From contig JABAKD010000004.1 of the NCBI GenBank assembly GCA_012845835.1, positions 6,553,765 through 6,617,764 on the forward strand: DNA of 64,000 nt. The letters run 5' to 3'. This document shows positions 10,901-22,900 of this stretch, one piece after another. The translations under genes were made by a program, and so were the position numbers. The notes under the pieces are model-generated. The model saw only the letters and a list, made by a program, of their open reading frames with translations, did not search any database and had not been told where the DNA came from. Source of the stretch: Undaria pinnatifida. Lineage: Eukaryota; Sar; Phaeophyceae; Laminariales; Alariaceae. Positions within the stretch are counted from its first letter, which is position 1, and every line of letters starts with the position of its first letter.

Positions 10901-13900
10901 AATGAGCGCCCAAATGTTGGAGGTGTCTCTAGTAGGAGTAGGAAGGGTGCTCTGTCTCGAAAGGGATGCGTGGTCAATGGTCAAATGACTCAAGGGCAAG
11001 CAACAAATGAGAACCCCCCCCCCCCGTGCTATAACTCCGATGGGGGCGCGATAATCGAATTTCATCATGGCGTTCTAGCTTTTTCAATGCACCCCCCGGT
11101 GCGATAACCCCGATGGGTGCAATACTAAATATCATCACAGCGGCTAATGGTGCTGAGGTGCTGTAAACAGGCACGCCCGGGTGCGATAGCTCCGGTAAGT
11201 GCGATATTGAATAATACCACAGCGGCTTCCTGCTGTACCATATGGTTCTGCCGTGCGGGATAAGTAGCAATGCAGTCACACGCAACCCACAACATACCGG
11301 ACCGCAGACCGCAGACGGGGAGAAATAGAAAAACATGCGGCGAAATAGACAACCACGACATTAGGTCGCGAATTAGAGAAACCATATCCCGCTGGCATTT
11401 CTGTTGCGCGCATACACGATTCGGCTGTCGAACTGCGAGTAGACTTCCATAACGTACAGCTGAAAACGTGGCCCGCGGCCACTCGTGGTAGCAGACAACC
11501 GTACACCCGAGGTGGAATTTTGTCGGGGTCCTCGCACCCGATAGGGGTGTGAGAATCGAATTGAGTCTCTTCGTTCTCGCTTTTTTCCGCACCCCGGTTC
11601 CATGACTCCGATGTGTGCGATAACCCCGATGGGTGCCATCACACGCGTTATTTTTGATAGTTCGGGCGGATGGACGGGGTGAGGACTTTATTTTCCCTTC
11701 GTGTTGGTGTTGGTGTTGATGGTGGTGGTCTTGGCGTTAGGTAGTGTTGGTGTTGGTGTTGGCACTGGTTTAGGGGCAGGTGTTAGGTTGTTTGTGTGCG
11801 TCTTGAGTGTGATCACCATGGGCATGAGCTAGCGCGTTGTGGTGGTAATGCGGGCGGACGGAGCGCTTCCGGCCTTGAGTTGATCTGTTGGTGTTGGCGT
11901 GGTATGGTGAAATGGTGGTGGCCTTTTGGCCTGTGTGTTGGTGTTGTTGGTAGTTTTCATTGCTGTTTGTATTTGGTGTTGGTGTTTGTTAGCGGTGGTG
12001 TATGTGTGTGCTTGTGTAGTTGTGTACGTGTGTCTGCGACAGTGTGTCTGAGCGTTTGCGTGGTGTCTATACGGGTCGCGGCGAAACTTTCTAGCGGGCT
12101 TAGTTGGGGGAGCTTTGATTTTCACCATGCATCGCCCGCCTCCGACCATTCACAAATCTCTCCACCGACAAGGCACCGAAGGAAAAAGTACATTGCAGTT
12201 ATCGCGTAACTCATCCCAAACCCCTCGTGGCATGCCCTCCCCCCCCCCCTTCGCCCAACCATCCCTGCCTCCCATCTCCTTGCTCCCCTCGTTGGCCAGG
12301 GTATGTCGTCGCAGGCCCCGTCAACGCTGCCCCGAGATCTTCAGCAACGGGCGGCGAGCGCTGACCACCAACACCAACCATACCAACACCAACAACACCA
12401 GCAGCAGCAACACCACCCACCCCGTGGAGCAGGGGTTTCCAGCAGCAGTGGCGGTGGCGATAACAGCAGCAGCGGTAGCGGTGGCGGTGGCTCCCACGAC
12501 CCCACCCCGCCATCCCCACCCCACGAGGGACAAGGCCAATCTTCCTTGGGATCGTTATCGTGGAACCCGATACCTAGCGACAATATGGGGGGCGCGGCGC
12601 GAGATACAACCACCATCCCTCCAACCACCGTAGGGGGGGCTAAGAAAAGCCCGGGCCTGTTCTCGGGCCACCGTGTGAGAACTAGCCCTTCCCCTCCGCC
12701 CCCGTCGCAATCGCAGTCTTTTGATGGGACAGACACCCAAGACGCGGAGGCAGCGGCGGCGAGGGCGGTGGAAGCGCGGGCCCGGCTGGTGGAGGCCAAG
12801 GCGCGGTCGGAGGCTGCGGCGCACGAGGCGCATGAGGCGGGGGCGGCGGCGGAGGTGGCGGCAGAAGCGGCAACGGCGGTCGTGGTGCCCCTCCCCGCGA
12901 CGAGGGAGGAGATGACGAAGGATGGTCGAGTGGGACGGAGGGAGAACGCGTTTTTGGACACGTACTTCGCCTTTTTCGGCCGGTTCGCGAGGTGCGTTCT
13001 GCTGTCATGTATAAAGTACCGTATACCACGGAAGAAATAGCACACCCTCCTTGGATAGCACACCCTCCAACATGATCACACCCGGTGATGTGTTTATTGG
13101 TTCGTTTTTCGACCTTCACTATCACCGGCGGTACGTGGAATACCACACCCCCTACGGAGGTGCGTCTTGAAACAGCATCAAACTCCGAAACTTTGCACAC
13201 CACCTGGTGGATACCGTTCACCCGCAACACTGCTACTGCTGCTACTCCTGCTGTGCCCCAAGCCCCGACAACCGGCGCCGGTAGCTGTAGTAGGTTTGTG
13301 GCCAATCAGGGAACTTGTCGCGTGTCGTTGTAGCGGTGCCCCCCTAAAAAAAAACCAGCGCGCAATGCTACGGTGTGGTGTTGTCCGAGGCGTTGGCTTG
13401 GCCAAAATATTTCGTTGAGAACGGCAGCGGGTAGTTTTTCGGAGGAGACAAGGGCCTCTGAGGTATAATGTTCGGGAGCGTGACGCCATTGAATACCGTC
13501 TATGGTGGAACCTGTAACCAAGTCATACGGTTTGAGGGCTCTGGCACCTGTTCCGTGAAACGCAGCGTGAGCTCGAAAGCGGTTTGCGCTTACGCTTCGC
13601 AGACGTGTAGCCCTTACATGGTCCCCCGGAGCCCGGATGGCCGCCGGAGGCAAAAACAATGCGATAATTGCGTCAACATTCGCCCCAAAAAACACTTGGG
13701 CAAAATGCGCTCAACTCAATCAATCAAAACCCAGCGCGCCCAAAACAATAGTTGCGACTCAAAGCGAAAAACCAAAGTGAGGCTTCAGTTATCTTTTCCG
13801 CCTCCTTCGGGAAACCACGGTCGATCCATCCGGACAGGGACGCTGTAGTAACGTGGAATCTGGACCGACTGTATAAACAGTTTACAAGAGACACGCCCAA

Positions 13901-16900
13901 CAGGCTTTCACACGCTTTCCCGCGCCTGTGGCGCTCAACAGCAGGGCATTGCAGCCCGAAAGTCGTGGCAGCGTGACAGCTAAGTACTCCCCTGCCGGCA
14001 GCCTTTCTCCGTCGTCGCAGCAAGACGGGGATGTTTGCTGTCATCTCGGGGCTGAAGCGCGGGCTTTACCGCCACTGGCGTTGTTGTGTGGGACCGGAAG
14101 AGAAAGCTGGGTTTCAGACCATAACCTCTCACGTGTTAGCCCACCCGCTATTGTCCCACGGTTATTGCCGGTGTAACCCCCCTTTTGTTGCGATCACACC
14201 CTCTTGTTATCACGCCATCTGCAATCTGTCGGAGGTCTGTCGCTCCTTAGTCATGATTAATACCGTTAGCACACACCCTCGTTATCACCCCCCCCCCCCC
14301 CCCCCCCCCCCCTCCGTTACCACACACCCTGGCTGCGGAACTCCCGTGCATATTGCTCATGACCCGGGATGCGTTAAATGGCACCCACCCACCCACCCAG
14401 CCCCCCCCCACGACAGCACACCCGATGGTGATAGTTTTAAAGGTCACGTGGAATCACCAGGGTGTGCTTTTTTCCGTGTTCTTACGGTATGCGCTTTCCA
14501 TGACAACAAAGATGAATGGTTTAATGGTGTTTTTTTTTCATGGCGGGGGGGGTGGGGGGGGGGGGGGGCAACTACGGCCATTTTCAGGCCGTCTGAATTT
14601 GGTTTATGGAAGTTCGCCTATCTGCTGTGTTTCGCGGACGTTTTTCAATTTTGTTGGTTTCAAGCCAAAAAAATCTCCCCACTATTTTATGAATATGAAA
14701 GACTAAGGCACCGGCCGGCGGTTCGAGGAGTTGGTTGTACCTCTTTTTGGTCCGCTGCTGCTATTAACAGTGTGCTCTACGTAGCGTGGCGCTCGGACCC
14801 TGGATGCAACGACACGCACTTAGGAGATCGGTCCACGGATCGTTCCACACACAGATCATGGTCTAGAGCGTGTAGATCGTATATTTGCCGTTATGATATA
14901 CTGCGCAAGAATGAATGATACAGGTATCACCCGGCGATCACGTGCGCAAGAGCCATGCCAGGCAGATACCACACACTGAAAAACTGATACTTCGAAGTAT
15001 AGATATTGTGAAATTGTTCTAACAACATCAGCTGTGAGTTCGGCAAATTTAGAGTCTATACTCACCGTTGCAAGCTGCGTAGTACACCAGTCGTCCGTTT
15101 TCGGTAAGTATTCATGACTCAAAACCAAATATTGAATGTCGTTGTATTATCATACTTATCATGCATAACCAAGTGTTAGATTGGTACACATCGATCGTCT
15201 GTACATAGATTTGTGCAGATCAAGCAAGTTGGGATCTGAACCCGAAATATCTTCCAGGTAGACCGTGAAATGTGCATCTGGTCTGTGCGATGTTTTTTGT
15301 TGTGTGTGTCCCGCTTTGTCTCTAATGTGTGAATGCGCCTGGGATGTCATCGTGTTACTTCCTTCCCCCCCCCCTCCCACCTCTTTCCTCTCTTTCACCC
15401 TCCCCTCTGCCCCCCCCCGCCCCCCCCCCCCTCCCCTCATCTCGCTCGCCCGTTTTTTTCCCCTGATCGAAACCCACAACAGGCTTGAGACCGAAAGCGA
15501 GGCGAGACGCACGCTGATCGAGCTCGCCCTGCAGGACGCGAGTCCCGCCGACCTCCCCTACCCCCACCCTCCCGATACCGCCTCCGCCGGCGATGGTAGG
15601 GGTTCCCCTAAAGCCCTCCCTAGTCACCTTAACGGTTCGAGTGGTGGCGGCTCGTGTTCTGACGGTGGTGGAGGCGGTAGTGGTGGTGATGGAGGGACGG
15701 GGGCGGGGGCGGGGGTGGAGGGTGTTGAGGGTCGGGGCGGGGGTAGGGGGGGGCGAGGCGGTGGCCGTGGAGGGAGTTCGAGCGGGGTGAGGCGAGGCGT
15801 TACGCCGGAGAAGGGGGCTAGCCTTTGGGCTGGTGTGGGCATTGGGGCTATGCTTCAGGTGGGTGATGGGAGGGGAGAAGAGGGGGGGGAGGGAGGGAGG
15901 GAGATAGAGAGGGAGGGAGGGAGGGAAGGGGGGGGGGGAGAGAGGGAGAGAGGGAGGGAGGTGCGCTTTTTTTTTTCGCGGGGGAGGCTATGTTTGGGGG
16001 CGGTGGTTTGGTATTGTTATGGGTGATGGTGTTGGTGTTGACGTATGTGTCGTTGGTGTTGGTACTAGCTTTGATGTTGGTATCGATGCTGTAGTAGCGT
16101 AGCATGGAGTTCGGGCGGGGGGAGTGGTGGATTGTCGGTATTTCAAACCCCCAAATAATGGCTTATGGCTTTTCAGCTTCGATCGACGTCATTTACTCCA
16201 TAATGTAGACGATGTAACGCCTCCCTTCCCCCCACCCTAACTCCATGCTATGCTTCCTCAGGGGGCCTCGCCCGAGGACGGAGAGATGTACGCCAATATG
16301 GCCAAGGAGCAGTTGGAAGGAGCCCTGGAGGGGGACGGCGATGGGGACGGAGTTCCAGGAGGCGTTTTGTCTGGGGCCAGGGCCGGCCCTTGCGGCAACC
16401 GCCAACAACAAAGGGTGCGGGCGGACCTGATGCTGACGGTGCTGTACGATATGCTCGGACGGTATGACGAGTCCGACGAGTACCTCAACGCGGCTTTCCA
16501 TGTGAGTTTCGTTTTTTTTTCCCATGGTTTTCACGGGTCATGATTCGACCCGCGGGTTGGGTCCAGGATTTGCAGTAACTCCCGGGTCGAGTAGGGTCGG
16601 GTCGGGTCGGGTCGAGTCGGGTCGGGTCTGGTCGGGTCGGGTCGGGTCTGGTCTGGAGGTGTTGGAAATGTTTCAATATCTCTCGCGTCGAGTCGGGTCG
16701 AGTCGGGTCGGGTCGAGTCGGGTCGGGTCGAGTCGGGTCGGGTCGAGTCGGGTCGGGTCGGGTCTGAAGGCGTTGTAAATATTACAATATCTCACGGATC
16801 GAGTCGGGTCGGGTCGGGTCGGGTCGGGTCGGGTCGGGTCGGGTCGGGTCGGGTCGGGTCGGGCCGGGTTGGGTCTGGAGGTGTTGAAAACCTTACACTA

Positions 16901-19900
16901 TCTCACGGGTCAAGACGGGTCGGGTCGGATCTGGAGGTGTTGGAAATACTTCAATACTCGCGGGTCGAGACGGGTCGGGTCGGGTCGGGCCAGGTCGTGT
17001 TCGCAATCTCACGGCTTGGATCGCCTCGTGTCGGGTCAGGATGTTGTCAAGTTCACGGGTCGGATGGGGTCACCCTGAACCGACCCGACGCGGGAGAAGT
17101 CATACGACCGGTGAAGAACTTTTTTTTTTCCACTGCGGGTTGGGGACCGTCTTTCGGATGATCGGGGGGGGGGGGGCGTTAAGGTTTTGATTTTTAGGGT
17201 CTAAGATTACGTAGAAGGAGATGTTGATCTTGACGGTGTTGTGCGACATGCTTTAGCGACACGACGAATCCGATGAGTACTTCAACTCGGCGTTCCGTGT
17301 GAGTCGCCCCCCCCCCGAGGGTGTCGAGGTTAGGGGATTGTGGCGCGTGGGAGCAAGGTTGGGGTTTTAGGCTAGGTAGTGGCAGTGAGGGGACGGGGAG
17401 GGGGGGGGGGGGCAGAAGGGGCGGCTGGGACAGGGTTTAGGGTTAGGAAGGGGCAGTAACATGGCTTTTTGCGCGGATCTCCTCCCCCCCCCACCCGGTC
17501 CTACAGGCTGCGGCTATGCATGACGCAATGATGACGACCCGCCCCAACCCCGTCCGAACCCCCTCGCCCCAACCACCCCCCTCTTCCCCGCTCCTCATGC
17601 CCTCACCCCCTCCCCTCGTTTTCCCTTACCCCTGTTTCTTGCACCACACCCCTTCTTTTGGTTCCCCTGCTGACGTGACTCCTCCTTCCCTCCTCCTGCC
17701 CCCCCCCCCCCCGCCTCTTGCCCCCCCCCCCCCTCTCCCCCCGTTCACTCTTACCCCCGTCCACTGCACCATCACCATCACTACCCTCCTCTACAAGCAG
17801 GGGGTCGGTGAAGCCTCGACTCACCTTCGAGACGTCCTCGACCTCCTTACGGCCGCCAAGCAGGAGCGTGATTGGCTAGGGCCCGTGGGCGGGCATGGAG
17901 CTTCCGGATGTGGGACGGGCCACCACCACCACCACCACCACCACGCCCACCACCCTCACCACCACCACCACCACCACCACCATCATCATCACAGTCACCA
18001 TGGCCACCACTCGGGTTCTTCGGCGGGCGGTGGTGGTGGAGTTGGTGTCGGTTCGAAGGCGGCGGGGGGTGGGGTTGGGGGGGGAAGGGTGGGGTCAGGC
18101 GTGGGCTTGGGAGAGCCGCGACAGCAGACCCCCATGCTTATCACGGAGGGGAATGCGCTGTCGCTGCTTAATAAACTGAGCTGGGACACGCTCAGGTACG
18201 ATTTGCCTACCTTACCCTATTCTCCCCTGCCCTGCCCTACCCTACCCTACCCCACCCAACCCAACCCAACCCAACCCAATGTATAAGAAACCAGAGTGGT
18301 CAGGACCTAGTGTACCGTACAGCAATCTGTGCTTTGACCCCAACTCGGCCGTGTGCTGCATTGTTTTGATCATCTCCCCTACAATCCCCCCTCACCCCCG
18401 TACGAGACCCTTCGATTTATCCTAGTTGCTTCCCGCGCTCTTGCTCCACCGGTTGAGGTTTATTGACCCCCCCCCCCCGCCACCAACCTACCCCTCTACC
18501 CCCCCCCCCCCCCACACGCACACATTTACTATCTGATGTCGCATTGATCTCCTTAACATCTTTAGAGCCCCAAAACCCCTCCCTGTACTAATTCCAAGTA
18601 AGTTTGCCCCCCAAAAGGGTTTCCAGTTGAACGGCGTTAACCGCAACCGTGAGCGGTTCGCTAGCCTCTACCCCCCCTAAACACACACCGTCCACAAAAC
18701 GCCTCCCCTCCCCCTCCTTCTCTGTCTCTTCTAAGATGTCTCCTTAATTTCAACGTGACCGGTGACCATTACCGCGATATCTCAGATGGTTCCTAGCTTC
18801 CAACCTTCGGCGATGCATGAAAGTGAGCACCCCCCCCTCCCCCCCCCCCTCCGCCCTCCCCCCCCCCCTCCCTCCTCCGCGCTCCCCCTCACCCCCCCCC
18901 CCCCTCCACTACGCCGTTTATTTGACTCTTCAATGCCTCCCAACGTTGATCATGACCGTGACCATTTCCACGTTGTAATGCCCCAGGCGGTTCACCAGTC
19001 TCCCCTTCGCGGCAGCGAGTAGGGGGGGGAAGGGGGGGTCGAACTGCCACGCGCTGGCGGAGTGGCGGAGTGCGGAAGGCTGGTACGGGACGCTGACCAA
19101 GGTTCGTTTTTTCGTGTTCCTTTTTTTGTGTGCAGCTTGTAGGGTTAGGTTTGAGTTTCGGGCTTGGGCTTGGGCTTGGGCTTGGGCTTGGGCTTGGGCG
19201 TGGGCGTGGACTTGGGCTTGGGCTTGGGCTTGGGCTTGGGCTTGGGCTTGGGCGTGGGCGTGAGCTTGGGTCCATTGCTGACGCTAGCCAAGGGTGAATA
19301 CAAATACAGCATCGGTCACCTGACGTAACTTGGGCGGCTGGTTGGGCGATAGCGGGTGTAGGGTGTTGAGCCACGGTTGCAGACAAAACTCGTTCTTGCT
19401 CCGCGCCCATGCTGGACTATACGGCTGGCGAGACCGCTTTTGTAGTGTTGGTGTCGTTTATGCACCTGAGCCCCGAAGGGGTTTAAGGGTAAGCATGAAA
19501 AACAGCACAAGACAGTTGCAAGCAAGCGGGTATCGAAGTGGCGCCCGCACGTCGTCGCGTAGGCCGGCACAGAGATGGGAGTGAGCCTGTGGGGCTGAGC
19601 GGAGGGGGAGGCAGACGGGGGGGGGGGGGGGGATGTCATTGGGAGCTGTCGAATCGAAGAAAAATGAGCGTGAGCCTTGTGCTGAGCTACCCATCTTCCC
19701 CTCCCCTCCACCAAATTGAAAGAACAAGCCGAACCCCAAAGTCAATACTCAAAACTCGAAAACGTCCCAATAGTCGTTTTTTTTCCTTTTTTTTTCCCCT
19801 TTGAAGTTCGGAAAGGGTAACTAAGGGTGGTGGTGGTTTCTCCTTTTTTCGCATGATACCCTCTATTTCCGTCTCTGTGTGTTTGTGGATTCGATGACGA

Positions 19901-22900
19901 CGCGCTACTCGTATAAATATTTTTCCTCGCCCTCCCCCTTCCCTCTCCCACACCCACCGTTTGGACTGTACAGGCGCACTCCCACCTCTGTGCCGACCTG
20001 AACGACGACGTGAGGGCGCTGCCCCGATGCCCGCTGGCTGTCGGCCTCCTGAAGAGCAAGCTCAGCTGGCTGCACTCGTGCCTCGGCAGGACTACAGCAG
20101 CGGCGGATAAGTCTCAAGTGGTGAGCGATACACGGGGTATGGAGAGAAAAACGAGGCACATGCACAAGTGGGGGTGGGGTGTATGGAGGGGAGGGGGGGT
20201 GAGGGGAAGGGAGGGGGGCCGGGGGTCGTGGTGGAGGCGTGAGAAGCGGCGTCAGATATGTCTCCCTGGTTGTGGTTTCGGAGAGATGGGAGGTACAGGG
20301 GGGGTATCAGGGAGATATGTGTGGGGGGGGGGGAGGGGGGCAGCCCCCCCCCCCCCCGCCCGGCGTGTGCCAAAACACGCTTTTTCTCCGTACGTCCGTG
20401 CGTACGCACGTTTAGGTTATTATTTTAGTTTTTGTTTTTGTTTCCCCGTTGCGTTCCCCCCCGTCCTTCCCTCCTTCTCACCCTTCCTACCCCCCCCCCC
20501 CCCCCCCCCGCCCCTTCCCTCATCCCCTCGTCAGATGCTGGCCCTCTTAGAGCCGTTTCCGGGCGCCGGTCGGTGGTCACTGTGGAGGCACCCGCTTCAT
20601 TTGGCCGCATGCCATCTGGCCATCGCGGGCCGGCCAGGGGCGTACGAGAAGCTGCGGCGAACGTTTAACGCTTTCCGTTTGCCGGGCATGGTGCGTTTTT
20701 GTATTTTCATGTTTTTTTAATATACTTTTTCCGGGCGGGCGTAATGCGTGCGTTTTTTGCAAACAAGCCCGTGAACACTACGAGCTGGTCCGGCTGTAAG
20801 GCTGATTTTCGCTTAAAAGGCGTTTTCTCAACCGTTTGGACATACTACTATTAGGACTACAAATTTGGCAGCTGCGCTTCCAAGTCTACAGCACATTCGC
20901 AGACGCCAAAAACAATGGAATGGGAGTTGATTTTGCGGCATGAGAAAGTTCATGCCCAGCAAATCAACTCACATATGGAGGTATGTCGATACTAAAGTCT
21001 ATTCGGCAGTCAGAAATTTTCAGCACTGCTGTGGATGATGCTGATTCTCGGTGTGAACATTCCGTGAGGCATTACGAAACAATCGATGTCCTCACCATCG
21101 CCTAATTGGTGGTCTGTCACAAAGAGGTATGCCGTGTTTGCGATCGGCAATACAAATAGGTACGTCGGTGAGCGAGACATAATCCGGTTTTCGCAGCTCA
21201 ATTTGACGAATTTTGGGCTGAATTTTTGACACGTGGTTCTTCGAAGCGCGTTTTGTCGAGGTCTTCAAGCCGGCTTCAGAAACAGAAGTATAATTCGGTC
21301 GATTTGTACCTTGGCGTTTCACTGAAATGTTCATAATTATCAAGGCTTTGGTTGGGGGTGGGAGCAACGGGATATGATGTCCGTGGGTACGATTTGGTTC
21401 GGAATGGAAAGAGGTCATTTGCTTGGGTACGGTTTGGATGGGTACGGGAATTGCGATTTATCACGCGACCAGTCCCATTTCCCATTCCCGTGGAAATACC
21501 GCGGGAAAAGTACCGCGGGAATATTCCCGAGAGGAGCCTTGATAATTTCAACTCCTCAACTTCTTTGTTTTTCTGGAGCCGGCTTGACCCGTTACGTTAT
21601 ACGCATATACCGGGCCCCATGCAGAATTTCAGATCGAAATTCGTAAAACTGTGCTGCGAAAAAGCATTTTAACTGTCACGGCTGGCTGTAAGCCAGACCA
21701 GCTCGGACGCGTTCCGTTTTTGCCGGGTAAGGTGTGTGTGTGTTTCAATGTAGTCAAGCTTTTAGAGGGAAACGGCTGTAGTTATGATAGGAACTTGCGC
21801 AGCAGGATGTTTGTACCTGTCGCGAAGTTGTTTGCGTTTGGTGATTTGGTGACGTTAGGAAAATCGTGTCCATATATGTAGGACATAGTATCAAATATTT
21901 CAAATACGTGAGCTGTGAGTTGGAAGAATTGGGTGGTCGACACTCAGCTAGCCGTAAATGCGATGGGCCGGGCGTGTTCCATGGGAAGTATTCTTGGTTG
22001 TGTAAAAGTAGCACGAAGACCTAAAACGGGCGACAAGGGCATCACGCAGTTTGCTAAGATGAGTATCGACTCTTACCTTGATCGAACTCACAGCTGACGT
22101 ATTTGAATCAGTTGAAAAAAAAAAAAAGTTGTAAGTCAGTCAGCTGTTGAGGTCGAAGCTTAGAGTCGATACTCGATACTCAGCTGTTTCAAGCTGCGTG
22201 ATGTAAGCGCGTAGGAAACGGGAAGCGGAAGCGAAAGCACGGATTGACATTCCTATCGGTCTTGCTTATTGAGTGCAGCCTTTGATGTTTGTGAGGGTCT
22301 CAGGGTGGCCACCGGCAGTTTTATCAGTCTTCTGTTGACTTGCTGTCAAATCCTTCTGACGCCCTAACTTCCCTCCCCTCTCATCCCCCCCCCCCCCCGC
22401 CCCTCCCCCCCTCCCATCTCCGCAGGTGGAACACCCTCCATTCGAGTCCTTCCACAGGCTGACACAGCTCTGCCCCTCCTGTTCTCCCACGCTAACCCTG
22501 CTCGTCAAAGCGTACAAGCCCCACCTCGAGCCGTTGCTCCTATCACCCCCTGGGGCCACCAGCGCGCCGTCCCCGGCCAATGCCAACACGCCGCCCGATG
22601 CAGCGGGAGAATCTGCTTCTGCTGCTCCTGCTTCCGGGTCTGGTGGTGGTGCTGACGCTGCTGCTGCCGCTGCTGCTGCGGTATGGACTGGAAATGGAGA
22701 GCACGAGATAGGATCATGGCAGCAACAGCAACAGCAGCATCACGAAGGGGGTGGGGGCGCAAGGCCGGGACAGCAGGGGGAAGGGAGGGAAGCAGAACAG
22801 TCATCGTCGTCTCCTCCTGCGGATTACCCCTCCCCGTTGGAAGTTTACCCCGCCCCTTGCCCTAACGGAGGCGGTGGGGGGGGCGGGGGGGCGGGTATCA

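Larger units (their letters stand above)
8323..12299 (+). other. Intron 4 (4.0 kb), host of a LINE
   Basis: A G/T-rich start is followed by the LINE (about 8600-11015, interrupted), an imperfect tandem array around 11024-11640 built on GTGCGATAACTCCGATGGG, and GT-rich sequence to 12110. Short stretches at 8487-8505 and 11812-11840 resemble the end of exon 4. A C-run precedes the GGCCAG acceptor. Confidence 0.6.

Noticed and set aside
12341-13305. Long minus-strand frames opposite exon 5
   Set aside because: They are mirror readings of the GC-rich, triplet-biased exon. The plus frame has matching splice phases on both sides.
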